From: Anaerotalea alkaliphila
GTDB taxonomy: Bacteria; Bacillota; Clostridia; Lachnospirales; Vallitaleaceae
Direction of reading: 5' to 3'
Length of the DNA: 64,000 nt
NCBI RefSeq assembly: GCF_010179735.1
Contig: NZ_JAAEEH010000010.1
Span: forward strand, 1-64,000
The notes beneath the pieces were generated by a model. It searched no databases and had not been told where the DNA came from. It saw only the letters and a list, made by a program, of their open reading frames with translations. Below are positions 42,028-50,339 of the stretch, piece after piece; within the stretch, counting starts at the first letter, position 1, and the number at the start of each line of letters is the position of its first letter. Made by a program: the position numbers and the translations under genes.

Positions 42028-42059
42028 GGCCCCCTGTAATGGAAGGGGCCTTTTTTTTT
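42028..42059 (+). terminator. Terminator of the FlK-like gene
   Basis: GGCCCC (42028-42033) pairs with GGGGCC (42045-42050), followed by nine T. Confidence 0.92.
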
Positions 42060-42092
42060 CATCCGTTGGGGGAAAGAAAGGGAGAATACGGG

Positions 42093-43262
42093 ATGGAGAG
42101 GAAGAAACGAAGCGGGGGCGGTGTCCCCATGGAGCGATATGTCAGGGAATACGAAGAGGGTTTGAGGCGGCGGCTGGAGGCGCCGGGGAATTTGGAGGGC
42201 TTGCGCGCATCCCACCGAAGGATGATCGGATGGATCCAGCACGAGCGGCTGGTCCATCTGCTGGTGACCCTGTTCGCGGCGGCGGCCTTCCTTTTCGCCG
42301 CGGGAATGGTCATCTTCCTGGAGGGAGGGTGGACGCCGGGCCTGCTGGGGCTGCTGTCCCTTGTGCTCTTGCTGGGATACCTGCGTCACTACCGTCTGTT
42401 GGAGAACACGGTACAAGCCTGGTACCTGCTCCACGACCGCATGGAGGCCATGGACCGGTACAAGCTGGTGTGCCTGGACATCGACGGGACGCTGCTGGAT
42501 GCGACGGAGCGGCTGACGACCCCAACCGTGGAGGCGGTCCGGAAGGTTGCGGCCCGAGGGATTCCCGTGGTGCCTGTCACCGCCAGACCGCCCCAGGGGG
42601 TGGGGTTCCTTTTGGAGGAACTGGGCATCCAGGGGCCCATGGCCTGCTACAATGGGGCGCAGGTGCTGGAGGGGGAGGAGGTCCTGGTGGACCGGACCAT
42701 CCCGCTGGATGTGGCCAGGGAAATCTGGGAACGTGTCCGTGGGGAGGGGGTCTCCGTAAACCTCTACCATGGCCGGGACTGGATGGCATCCGGGGAAGAC
42801 GAATGGACCGGACAGGAGGGGCGCATCGTCCGCAGCCGTCCCCAGGTGGCCCCCATGGAGGAGGTGTTCGACCGCTGGGAAAGGACAGGGACTTCCCCCA
42901 ACAAGATCCTTTGCATGGGGGAACCGGAGGTGGTGCTCCGCCTATGGAAGGATCTGGAGCCCGACTACCGGGACCGGCTCCAGATCCACCCCTCCAAGCC
43001 GGAATATCTGGAAATCATGCCCCGGGAGGCTTCCAAGCGTTCCGCGGTGGAGTTCCTGTGCCGCCGTTTGGGGATTTCCATGCAGGAGGTGCTGGCCATC
43101 GGGGACAACTTCAACGACCTGGACATGCTGACCCATGCAGGCATGGGAGTCGCCATGGGGAACGCCCCGGAGGAGGTGAAGCGCCAGGCCGGGGACGTCA
43201 CCGCCTCCAACAGCATGGACGGGGTTGCCCGGGCCTTGGAAAAGCACCTGCCGGAGGCTTGA
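42093..43262 (+). CDS. Fusion of a two-helix membrane domain with a Cof-type HAD phosphatase
   Basis: The 389-residue protein has an N-terminal domain of about 125 residues with two membrane helices (LVHLLVTLFAAAAFLFAAGMV and LLGLLSLVLLLGYL) and a C-terminal Cof/YidA-type HAD hydrolase starting at YKLVCLDIDGTLLD (nucleophile DID near residue 130). The other HAD motifs follow: VPVTARPP (motif II), SKPEYLEIMPREASKRSA (motif III lysine) and AIGDNFNDLDMLTHAGMGVAMGNAP (motif IV). Cof enzymes dephosphorylate sugar phosphates, nucleotides or flavins and normally are soluble proteins of about 270 residues, so attachment to a membrane domain is unusual. The ATG at 42093 follows AAGGGAG by 8 bases; ATG 42129 is an alternative. 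Confidence 0.85.
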   Translation: MERKKRSGGGVPMERYVREYEEGLRRRLEAPGNLEGLRASHRRMIGWIQHERLVHLLVTLFAAAAFLFAAGMVIFLEGGWTPGLLGLLSLVLLLGYLRHYRLLENTVQAWYLLHDRMEAMDRYKLVCLDIDGTLLDATERLTTPTVEAVRKVAARGIPVVPVTARPPQGVGFLLEELGIQGPMACYNGAQVLEGEEVLVDRTIPLDVAREIWERVRGEGVSVNLYHGRDWMASGEDEWTGQEGRIVRSRPQVAPMEEVFDRWERTGTSPNKILCMGEPEVVLRLWKDLEPDYRDRLQIHPSKPEYLEIMPREASKRSAVEFLCRRLGISMQEVLAIGDNFNDLDMLTHAGMGVAMGNAPEEVKRQAGDVTASNSMDGVARALEKHLPEA

Positions 43263-43268
43263 AAAGGC

Positions 43269-43297
43269 TTGAGGCCGGACCGTTTTCGTGGTACAAT
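43269..43297 (+). promoter_or_regulatory. Promoter of the MFS transporter gene
   Basis: TTGAGG (43269-43274) and TACAAT (43292-43297) are 17 bases apart, with TGG extending the -10 box. Confidence 0.65.
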
Positions 43298-43337
43298 AGC
43301 TAGAATTTGGACATCAGGGAAAAGGGTGGTGCATGCG

Positions 43338-44561
43338 ATGGGAATTGAAGTGGAAAAGATTGGCTATGGGTTCCGTTGGAGGTTCGTCCTGCTGGGGGGT
43401 CTGGTGATGATTTGTCTGGGAACGGTATATTCCTGGAGCGTATTCCGGCTGCACGTGGAACGGGGATTCGGGGTGGGAGCCACCCTGAGCGGCTTGCCCT
43501 ATATGACTTCCCTTGCCTTCTACGCGGTGATGATGCTGCTGTCCGGCAGGGTGCTGGACCGCCATTCCCCCCGGCGGCTGATGGTTGCAGGCACGGTCCT
43601 GGTGGCGCTGGGGTGGCTCCTTTCCGCCTATGCCACGGGAATCTGGACGCTGACCCTTGCCTACGGGGTGGTCATCGGAACCGGTGTGGGAATCACCTAT
43701 GGGGTTCCCATGGTGGTGGTTTCCCGGTGGTTTCCGGAGAAGAAGGGCCTGGCCATCGGTCTGGTGCTGGGGGGATTCGGGCTGTCGCCTGTGGTGACGG
43801 CGCCGCTGGCCAGTGCGCTGATCATGGAATTCGGCTTGGCAAGGACCTTCGGAATCCTGGGGGTCGCCTACGGGATCCTTCTGCCCGTGCTTTCCCTCTT
43901 TTTCCGCCATCCGACCCAGGAAGAGGTCCTGGGGCTTCCCCTTCCGAAAGCCTCCGCTGGGGAGGTTGGGGAGGTTGAGGTTGCCGACATAGTGAAGACC
44001 AGGCAATTCAGGGTCCTGTACTGGAATTTCCTCACCGGGGCCATGATCGGCCTGACTTTCATCGGGATGACGGGGCATGTGGGGATGGATGCGATGGGCC
44101 TGTCCTCCAGACAGGTGGACGGGCTGATCCCCTTGTTCGCTCTCAGCAACGGGGCAGGAAGGCCCCTGTTCGGATGGCTGGCGGACCGGTACAAGGCCAG
44201 GCGGGTCATGCGCCTGTCCTTCGCCCTCATGGCTTTGGGATCGGTCCTCATGCTGGTGGCCGAACCTGGCCGGATCCTGCTGTTCGCCCTGGCCTTTTCC
44301 CTTTTCTGGATGAACTTGGGAGGATGGCTTGCCATCGCGCCCAGCGTCACCGGCAGGATGTTCGGGGCCAGGAATTACAGCAGGAACTACGGCATCGTCT
44401 TCACGGCCTACGGCATCGGCGCCATCCTGGGGGTCCTGGCCTCCGGCATGCTTGTGGACCTCCTCCATGACCTGAGGCCCTTGTTCCTCCTGGTGCTGCT
44501 GCTTTGCGCGTCGGGCATCTACAGGACCCGGAAGCATGGGAGGGCCAAGGTTTTGACGTGA
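43338..44561 (+). CDS. MFS transporter, oxalate/formate antiporter (OxlT)-like
   Basis: The 407-residue protein has 12 membrane helices in two halves. Features of the OxlT/monocarboxylate branch are GTVYSWSVFRLHVERGFG in helix 1-2, GVGITYGVPMVVVSRWFPEKKGLAIGLVLGGFGLSP (helix 4-5), and the second-half motif NGAGRPLFGWLADRYKARRVM. OxlT-like carriers exchange small organic acids; the substrate here is unknown. The ATG at 43338 follows AAGGGTGG by 8 bases; a start farther upstream would add a polar stretch that does not fit. It has its own promoter. Confidence 0.85.
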   Translation: MGIEVEKIGYGFRWRFVLLGGLVMICLGTVYSWSVFRLHVERGFGVGATLSGLPYMTSLAFYAVMMLLSGRVLDRHSPRRLMVAGTVLVALGWLLSAYATGIWTLTLAYGVVIGTGVGITYGVPMVVVSRWFPEKKGLAIGLVLGGFGLSPVVTAPLASALIMEFGLARTFGILGVAYGILLPVLSLFFRHPTQEEVLGLPLPKASAGEVGEVEVADIVKTRQFRVLYWNFLTGAMIGLTFIGMTGHVGMDAMGLSSRQVDGLIPLFALSNGAGRPLFGWLADRYKARRVMRLSFALMALGSVLMLVAEPGRILLFALAFSLFWMNLGGWLAIAPSVTGRMFGARNYSRNYGIVFTAYGIGAILGVLASGMLVDLLHDLRPLFLLVLLLCASGIYRTRKHGRAKVLT

Positions 44562-44562
44562 A

Positions 44563-44584
44563 CCTGCGGCCTTTCCGCCGCAGG
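44563..44584. terminator. Hairpin after the MFS gene
   Basis: CCTGCGGC (44563-44570) pairs perfectly with GCCGCAGG (44577-44584), directly after the stop codon. There is no T-run, so termination is uncertain. Confidence 0.5.
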
Positions 44585-44637
44585 ATTGCGGGGATCCCCT
44601 CCGAAAAAATCTGGTATGATGTCCTTGAGGTGTGAAG

Positions 44638-45345
44638 ATGGAGAACAGCATTTATATTGCGGAAGATGAAGAAAAGATCCTGGAGACGGTGCAAACCTTT
44701 CTGGAAAGCGAGGGCTACCGGGTCCGGGGTTTCGACAACGGGGACGCGCTGTTTGCGGCCTTCCTTGAGGAGCCATGCGACCTGGTGATCCTGGACGTGC
44801 TCATGCCGGGATCCACTGGATTCCAGATTACGAAAAAAATAAGGGAAATCAGCACGGTTCCGATCATCATCCTGACGGCCAGGGACAGCGAACTGGACTA
44901 TGCCACGGGAATCAACCTGGGCAGCGACGATTATTTCACCAAGCCCTTCAGCGCCATGTCCCTGGTCATGCGGGTCAAGGCCCTGTTCCGCCGGGTGCGC
45001 CTGGACCGGCAGGAGCTGCAGGAAGGCCGGAAAGGGGAAGGCGGGGAACTTCTTTTCGGAGACCTGCGCGTCAACCGGAGGACAAAAGAGGTCTGGACGG
45101 GAAGGGGGGAAGCGCTTCCCCTGACCCCCACGGAATACAACGTACTGCTGTATCTGCTGGAGAACAGGGACAGGGCCGTCTCCAGGGACGAGCTGCTGGA
45201 CAAGGTCTGGGGATACGGCAAGGATGTGGAAACCAGGGCCTGCGACGACACGGTGCGCAGGCTACGGAAAAAACTGGAGGACACCCAGGTGCGTGTGGAG
45301 ACGGTCTGGGGTTTCGGGTTCATACTGAAGGAGGCGCACCCCTGA
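44638..45345 (+). CDS. OmpR/PhoB-family response regulator
   Basis: The 235-residue protein has a receiver domain (YIAEDEEKILETVQTFLE, phospho-acceptor Asp in VILDVLMPGSTG, lysine in YFTKPFSAMS) and a winged-helix domain (LPLTPTEYNVLLYLLENRDRAVSRDELLDKVWGY...TRACDDTVRRLRKKL). ATG 44638 has GAGG at 7 bases; GTG 44632 is possible but too close. A TATGAT box (44615-44620, extended by TGG) lies upstream. The stop overlaps the kinase start by one base. The polyphosphate/DUF4956/lipoprotein trio downstream is a possible target. Confidence 0.93.
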   Translation: MENSIYIAEDEEKILETVQTFLESEGYRVRGFDNGDALFAAFLEEPCDLVILDVLMPGSTGFQITKKIREISTVPIIILTARDSELDYATGINLGSDDYFTKPFSAMSLVMRVKALFRRVRLDRQELQEGRKGEGGELLFGDLRVNRRTKEVWTGRGEALPLTPTEYNVLLYLLENRDRAVSRDELLDKVWGYGKDVETRACDDTVRRLRKKLEDTQVRVETVWGFGFILKEAHP

Positions 45346-46703
45346 TGAATGGGAGAAAGAAGGGAATCCGTTCCCGGATGATGCTGCTGGTGGGAAGCCT
45401 GGTCCTGGGCGTTTTCCTGCTGGTGGCCCTGGTGTTCCAGGTCCTCATGTCCAGCTATATGGAAAAAAGCGCCACCCAAGCCCTTTCCGTCTCCCGGCAG
45501 GACATCCTCCAGGACCGGAGGGAGGACCGGCCGCCGAAGATGGACCGCCCCCCCACAGGCCGGGCGGAAATGGTGCTGGTCTCCCGGGATTATGGGATAG
45601 AGTCCCCTTGGGCGGAGCACGGGCTGGACCAGAGGGGGGAAGAGCAGGCCGCCTTCGTCCAGGGGCTGGAGGAGCAGCTGGCGGTGCTGGGTACGGGAGG
45701 TGTGCGGAAGATGGAGACGGGGAACAGCCTCTACTATTTCACCTCGGTGGAACGGCAGGAGATTCCCGGAACCTACGTGGTGTTCTTCATCAACATGTCG
45801 GACCTCTACAGCCTGCAGCAGACCATCCTGATGTTCCTTGGGGTGGCCATGCTGGGTGCCCTGCTGGCCGGGACGGCCATCGCCTGGGGAATCGCTTCCC
45901 GGATAGCAGGGCCGATCCGCCACCTGATGGATTCCGCCGTGCGCATGGGAGAGGGAGTCTACGAACCCATCACCGAAGAGTTCCAGGACCTGGAGCTGGA
46001 CCGGCTGAAGCAGGCGATGAACGAATCCATGATTAAGCTGGAAACCTACGATACGGAGCAAAGGACCTTCTTCCAGAACGTCTCCCACGAGCTCCGGACA
46101 CCCCTGCAGATCATCAAGAGCAACGCGGAGGGGATCGAGTATGGGATCCTGGAGGGCGCCAAAGCGGCGGCGGTGGTCCGGGAGGAGACGGACCGGTTGG
46201 GAGGGCTGGTGGAAGACATCCTGTACCTGGCCCGTCTGGAAGGAAATTCCAACGACATGGTCTACAAAAGGAACGACCTGCGGGAAATCCTATCCTACAC
46301 GGTGGAGCGGTACGGCCCCATCCTGCGGAAAAAGGGGATCCAGGTGGAGTATGATTTCCAGGAGGACCCCGTATGGTACCTTTGCGAGGAAAGATCCATG
46401 GAAAGGGCCTTCCAGAACCTGCTATCCAATGCGGTCCGGCATACGAGGGACAGGATCCGGATCAGCTGCAGGCGGATGGAGGAAAGGATCCTGGTGGCGG
46501 TGGAAGACAATGGGCCGGGAATCCAGGACGCCGAACTGCCCCACATCTTCGAGCGTTTCTACAAGGGTGCGGGAGGGAAGCACGGACTGGGCCTGTCCAT
46601 CGTGAAGGCCATCGTGCAATCCCACGGAGGCAGGGTGGAGGTGTCCACGGGCCCTGGAGGCACGGTTTTCACCATACTGTTCCAGGGGGAAGAAGCCTGC
46701 TGA
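45345..46703 (+). CDS. Sensor histidine kinase
   Basis: The 452-residue kinase has membrane helices at about residues 11-32 and 160-183 and an extracytoplasmic region of about 125 residues between them, a HAMP domain (SRIAGPIRHLMDSAVRMGEG), the phospho-acceptor His in FQNVSHELRTPLQII near 247, and an ATPase domain with LLSNAVRHT, VEDNGPGIQ, FERFYKGAGGKHGLGLSIVKAIV. All boxes are present. Its gene overlaps the response regulator stop by one base and ends at a good terminator. The sensed signal is unknown. Confidence 0.93.
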   Translation: MNGRKKGIRSRMMLLVGSLVLGVFLLVALVFQVLMSSYMEKSATQALSVSRQDILQDRREDRPPKMDRPPTGRAEMVLVSRDYGIESPWAEHGLDQRGEEQAAFVQGLEEQLAVLGTGGVRKMETGNSLYYFTSVERQEIPGTYVVFFINMSDLYSLQQTILMFLGVAMLGALLAGTAIAWGIASRIAGPIRHLMDSAVRMGEGVYEPITEEFQDLELDRLKQAMNESMIKLETYDTEQRTFFQNVSHELRTPLQIIKSNAEGIEYGILEGAKAAAVVREETDRLGGLVEDILYLARLEGNSNDMVYKRNDLREILSYTVERYGPILRKKGIQVEYDFQEDPVWYLCEERSMERAFQNLLSNAVRHTRDRIRISCRRMEERILVAVEDNGPGIQDAELPHIFERFYKGAGGKHGLGLSIVKAIVQSHGGRVEVSTGPGGTVFTILFQGEEAC

Positions 46704-46708
46704 CAAAG

Positions 46709-46738
46709 GAAGCTTTGGAGACAAGGCTTCTTTTTTTT
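46709..46738 (+). terminator. Terminator of the two-component pair
   Basis: GAAGCTTTG (46709-46717) pairs with CAAGGCTTC (46722-46730) with a G-U, followed by eight T. Confidence 0.88.
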
Positions 46739-46852
46739 GCGTCTTTTCCACGTCCCCTTTTGCCGCAGGTTTGCGGCAGGATGTCCCCCATTTTTCGGAG
46801 AAGTCCGACGGGAACTGGGGTATGCTGTAGTCAGGAAAGGAGGCGGACCATC

Positions 46853-47536
46853 ATGGAGGAAAGATGCTACCGCAATGAAATCAAGCACCTGATCTCCTGG
46901 AGCGCGAAGGTTGCCCTTGTGAATAGGCTGGACAAGGTCCTGGACCTGGACGGGAACGCCCAGGGGAAAGGATACCTGGTGAAGAGCCTGTACTTCGACA
47001 CCCTGTACGACGAGGCGCTGAAGGAGAAGCTGGATGGGCAGCCTCTGCGGGAGAAGTTCCGGTTGCGCTGCTACAACGACGACTACAGCCATCTGAAGTT
47101 CGAGAAAAAGGTGAAGGAGTACCGGAAGGGATACAAGGAGAGCTGCAGGGTGACACTGGAGGAGGCCCGGCGGCTGGCGGCCGGCGACCTGGAATTCATC
47201 GGGGAAGGTTCGGCCCCCCTGTTGCAGGAATTCTACGCCAAGTCCAGGATCAAGCTGCTCAGGCCGACGGTGACGGTCGTTTACGACCGGAGGGCCTACG
47301 CCTACCGGCCGGGAAACACCCGGGTGACCCTGGACTCCAGGATCCGCACCAGCAGCAACTGGAGGGACTTCTTCCGGAAGGAACAGGCGCTGGTGCCTGT
47401 GGGGATGGACCGTTGCGTGCTGGAAGTGAAATTCGACCGGTATCTGCCGGACCTGGTCCGGGACCTGGTCCAGGTGGGGGAAACCGGAAGCGCCGCCAAT
47501 TCGAAATATGTGCTGGGCCGGATGCTGTACGCATAG
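46853..47536 (+). CDS. VTC-domain polyphosphate polymerase-like protein
   Basis: The 227-residue protein resembles the VTC catalytic domain, a tunnel-shaped triphosphate-tunnel enzyme that in yeast Vtc4 makes polyphosphate from ATP. Motifs are YRNEIKHLISW at the start, YLVKSLYFDTLYDEALKEKLDG, REKFRLRCYNDDYSHLKFEKKVKEY with the basic Arg and Lys that line the tunnel, and PTVTVVYDRRAYAY and VLEVKFDRYLPD. Bacterial homologues are commonly annotated as polyphosphate polymerase domain proteins; activity is not shown for this one. The ATG at 46853 follows AAAGGAGG. It begins a three-gene run with a DUF4956 membrane protein and a lipoprotein. Confidence 0.85.
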   Translation: MEERCYRNEIKHLISWSAKVALVNRLDKVLDLDGNAQGKGYLVKSLYFDTLYDEALKEKLDGQPLREKFRLRCYNDDYSHLKFEKKVKEYRKGYKESCRVTLEEARRLAAGDLEFIGEGSAPLLQEFYAKSRIKLLRPTVTVVYDRRAYAYRPGNTRVTLDSRIRTSSNWRDFFRKEQALVPVGMDRCVLEVKFDRYLPDLVRDLVQVGETGSAANSKYVLGRMLYA

Positions 47537-47563
47537 GCCCGGGGAAAAATGGAGGGAAACACC

Positions 47564-48235
47564 ATGACATTCAACGACATCTTCAAATCCAACTTTATGG
47601 AAAAGGTCTCTTCCTTTTCCGTGCTGGATGCAACCCTGGCGCTGGGAGGAGCCCTCCTGCTGGGCATGTTCATCTACTTCACATACCGCAAGACCTTCGC
47701 CGGGGTCATGTACTCCAGGCCATTCAACACCTCCCTGGTGCTGCTGACCATGCTGACCACCTTCGTGATCCTGGCGGTGACCACCAACGTGATCCTGTCC
47801 CTGGGCATGGTGGGCGCCCTGTCCATCGTCCGGTTCAGGACGGCCATCAAGGACCCCTTGGACCTGGTGTTCCTGTTCTGGGCCATCGGTGCGGGCATCA
47901 TCCTGGGAGCGGGGATGCTTCCCCTGGCCTTCCTAGGGTCGTTCCTCGTCGGGACGGTGCTGCTCCTGTTGCAGACAAGGGAGGTCCGGGAAATGCCCTA
48001 CATCCTCATGATGGACCTGGAAGGGGAGCATGCGGAAGTCCGGGCCGGAGACCTGGTGCGGAAACGCTATCCCAAATGCAGGCTGAAGTCCAAGACCATC
48101 AGCGGAGGGGAAATCGAGCTGATCTATGAAGTGCGGCTGAAAAACGGAGACACGGGATTCATGAACGAGCTGTCCGGCCTGCATGGGGTGAAGAACACCA
48201 CCCTGGTCAGCTACAATGGAGAATACGCCGCATAG
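47564..48235 (+). CDS. DUF4956 family membrane protein
   Basis: The 223-residue protein has four membrane helices (about residues 25-41, 62-82, 90-105 and 115-140) and a soluble C-terminal domain. The FRTAIKDPLDLVFLFWAIGAGIILGAG stretch is characteristic of DUF4956. This family is regularly found next to VTC-domain proteins in Gram-positive bacteria and may move or handle the polyphosphate product, but no function is established. The ATG at 47564 has GGAGG eight bases upstream; an ATG at 47549 is possible. It lies 27 bases after the VTC gene. Confidence 0.88.
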   Translation: MTFNDIFKSNFMEKVSSFSVLDATLALGGALLLGMFIYFTYRKTFAGVMYSRPFNTSLVLLTMLTTFVILAVTTNVILSLGMVGALSIVRFRTAIKDPLDLVFLFWAIGAGIILGAGMLPLAFLGSFLVGTVLLLLQTREVREMPYILMMDLEGEHAEVRAGDLVRKRYPKCRLKSKTISGGEIELIYEVRLKNGDTGFMNELSGLHGVKNTTLVSYNGEYAA

Positions 48236-48260
48236 GAGGCGCTGAAAGGAGAATGGAAAA

Positions 48261-49769
48261 ATGAAACCATACAAGAAACGGTTTTTGGGACTGGCCATGG
48301 CCCTGCTGTTGCTGGGGGGATGCGCCCAGGGGCAGGAAGCCGCAACCCCCCAGCAGGAGGTGGCCGCCGCGTACGCTTCAGGCGCCTCCGTCATAAAGGC
48401 GGCGGCAAACCTTGAGGCCCAGGTGGGCTACAGCCTGGAGGACCTGGAGTCCGGCTGGAGTCCGGAAGCGGCAACGTCCATCGCCGGGACGGGGACGTCC
48501 TGGGAAGTGGAGGGCAGCGGCGTCGAGCTGAGGGACAGCCAGGCGGTCATCGTTGCCGGAGGCACCTACGTGGTTTCCGGTGTGATGGAGGACGGCATGC
48601 TGCTGGTTGACGCGGAGGACGCAGCCACCGTGCGGATCGTCCTGAACGGTGCGGAACTGAAAAGCGCGTCCGACGCCCCCATCTACGTGAAAAACGCGGA
48701 GAAGGCCATCCTCACCCTGGAGGAAGGGACCTTGAACCGGGTGGAGGACGGAACGACCAGGCCGGAAGAGACGGAAGAGATGGAAACCGCAGGCGGGGCC
48801 ATCTTCAGCAACGACGACCTGACCATCAACGGAACCGGTAGCCTGACGGTCCAGGGGAACTACAAGCATGGGGTGGAAGGGGATGACGCGGTCCTGGTGA
48901 CCGGCGCCGACCTGGAAATCACGGCGGTGAAGGACGGAATCAACGTGAACGACCTTTTCGCCCTGAAGGAGGGAAGCCTGGCCATCACGGCGGGAGACGA
49001 CGGCATCCATTCCGACGGCGCCCTGGTGGTGGACGGAGGCGTCCTGGCGGTGGAGGAAAGCCAGGAAGGACTGGAGGGCGCCCTGGTGGTGGTGAACGCC
49101 GGCGACATCCGCGTCCGGTCGGCGGATGACGGAATCAACACGGCGCTGGACGCGGAGGAAACGGATCCATCCGCAACAGCCGGCCTGACCACAGCCGCAG
49201 GCAGGCCCCGGATGGACGCCAATGACGGCAGCAGGTTGGAAATCCGTGGCGGAACCCTTGTGGTGGACGCACAAGGGGACGGTATCGACGCCAACGGGGA
49301 CATCCTGATGACGGGAGGAAGCGTGACGGTCAACGGGCCGGCGATGGACGCCAACGGAGCCATCGACTACAACGGCAGCTTCACCATGGAAGGGGGCGTC
49401 CTGGTGGCGGCGGGAAGCGCCGGCATGGTCCAGGCACCGTCGGAAGCCTCCACACAGAATTCCCTGCTGTTCTATCTGGGAACCCAGAAGGAGGGGGCGA
49501 CGGTGGAGGTGCTGGATGAAGCGGGCAATGTCCTGGCGGGCATGGAAACCGTCAGGGAATCCGGTTCCCTGGTGGTCTCCACCCCGGAAATCGTCCAGGG
49601 AGGAACCTACAGGGTCCTGGTGGACGGCCAGGAAACCGCCAGCCTGGTAGCAGCGGGAACCGTCTCCACCTATGGCCAAGGAGGCATGGGTGGCGGCAGA
49701 GGCGGCATGGGGGGACAGTGGGTCCGGCCGGAAGAGGCAAAGCCGGGTCCCGGGAAGCAGGAGCAATAA
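48261..49769 (+). CDS. Lipoprotein with carbohydrate-binding beta-helix-like domain (DUF4353)
   Basis: The 502-residue protein has a lipoprotein signal peptide (lipobox GGC, Cys21), so it is anchored on the outer face of the membrane. Most of the rest is a repetitive beta-rich region with Gly/Asp-Gly turns such as INGTGSLTVQGNYKHGVEGDD, ITAVKDGINVND and ITAGDDGIHSDGAL, each about 20-25 residues, typical of DUF4353 'carbohydrate-binding domain-containing' proteins and of a right-handed beta-helix. The C terminus is Gly/Met/Arg rich (GGMGGGRGGMGGQW). Such proteins often occur with CotH kinases and VTC/DUF4956; no cotH is here. The ATG follows AAAGGAGAA. The last codons lie in a long palindrome. 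Confidence 0.85.
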   Translation: MKPYKKRFLGLAMALLLLGGCAQGQEAATPQQEVAAAYASGASVIKAAANLEAQVGYSLEDLESGWSPEAATSIAGTGTSWEVEGSGVELRDSQAVIVAGGTYVVSGVMEDGMLLVDAEDAATVRIVLNGAELKSASDAPIYVKNAEKAILTLEEGTLNRVEDGTTRPEETEEMETAGGAIFSNDDLTINGTGSLTVQGNYKHGVEGDDAVLVTGADLEITAVKDGINVNDLFALKEGSLAITAGDDGIHSDGALVVDGGVLAVEESQEGLEGALVVVNAGDIRVRSADDGINTALDAEETDPSATAGLTTAAGRPRMDANDGSRLEIRGGTLVVDAQGDGIDANGDILMTGGSVTVNGPAMDANGAIDYNGSFTMEGGVLVAAGSAGMVQAPSEASTQNSLLFYLGTQKEGATVEVLDEAGNVLAGMETVRESGSLVVSTPEIVQGGTYRVLVDGQETASLVAAGTVSTYGQGGMGGGRGGMGGQWVRPEEAKPGPGKQEQ

Positions 49770-49826
49770 GGGAAATGGGAAGGGGAGGCCGTTTGCGGCC
49801 TCCCCTTCCCATTTCCCTTATTGCTC
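49761..49826. terminator. 31-bp perfect palindromic terminator shared by convergent genes
   Basis: The arm 49761-49791 (begins GAGCAATAAGGGAAA) is exactly reverse-complementary to 49796-49826 with a 4-base loop. It includes the stop codons and last two sense codons (GAG CAA TAA) of both the lipoprotein gene and the OhrR-like gene, so both proteins end in Glu-Gln. Confidence 0.9.
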
Positions 49827-50273
49827 GATGCTGCAGACCCCGGACTCCCCCTCCTCCTTCAGCAGAAGGTAGAGGAGCCGGTAGAGCTCCATGGCATCCT
49901 CCATGGACATGTCCACGCAGGAGACGATTTTATGCGGCACCTCCAACGCCAGCTCCCGAAGGGCCTTCCCCTTCTCCGTCAGATGGATGAAGACCTGGCG
50001 CTCGTCCTCGTGGCTTCGCCTGCGGTCCACCAGACCCTGGCTTTCCAGCTTCTTCAGGAGGGGGGTGAGGGTGCCGGAATCCAGGAAAAGCCTTTCCCCC
50101 AGGGCCTTGACGGTTTCCCCGTCCCGTTCCCAGAGGGCCAACAGGGTGATGTACTGGGTGTATGTGATTCCCAGGGGCTCCAGCAAGGGGGTGTAGAGTT
50201 TGATGATCTTGCGGGAGGCGGCGTAGAGAGGGAAGCAAATCTGGTTTTCCAATTTCAAGGGGTTGTAGTCCAT
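49818..50273 (-). CDS. MarR-family regulator, OhrR-like
   Basis: The 151-residue protein is a winged-helix MarR regulator. The N-terminal KLENQICFPLYAASRKIIKLYTPLL places a cysteine (near residue 13) where OhrR proteins carry the peroxide-sensing Cys, and the LGITYTQYITLLALWE, LDSGTLTPLLKKLESQGLVDR and RRSHEDERQVFIHLTEKG blocks are the recognition helix and wing. OhrR normally represses an organic-hydroperoxide reductase gene (ohr), which is not adjacent. Upstream, a consensus promoter overlaps an inverted repeat that should be the self-repression site. Gene family is certain; the peroxide-sensing role is inferred from the cysteine. Confidence 0.88.
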   Translation of the reverse strand: MDYNPLKLENQICFPLYAASRKIIKLYTPLLEPLGITYTQYITLLALWERDGETVKALGERLFLDSGTLTPLLKKLESQGLVDRRRSHEDERQVFIHLTEKGKALRELALEVPHKIVSCVDMSMEDAMELYRLLYLLLKEEGESGVCSIEQ

Positions 50274-50316
50274 GGTGCATCCTTCTTTCCGTATTTGCCG
50301 ACTGATGTAAAAGTGC

Positions 50317-50339
50317 TTGATTTAATTATATACAATCAA
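50317..50339. promoter_or_regulatory. Candidate operator of the OhrR-like regulator
   Basis: TTGATT (50317-50322) and AATCAA (50334-50339) form an inverted repeat with an AT-rich centre, similar in style to OhrR boxes, and cover the -10 box and part of the spacer of the gene's own promoter. Confidence 0.6.

Noticed and set aside
48801-49500. DNA tandem repeats within the beta-helix lipoprotein gene
   Set aside because: The repetition is at the protein level (Asp-Gly turns every 20-25 residues); the bases have diverged and no exact DNA repeat is present.
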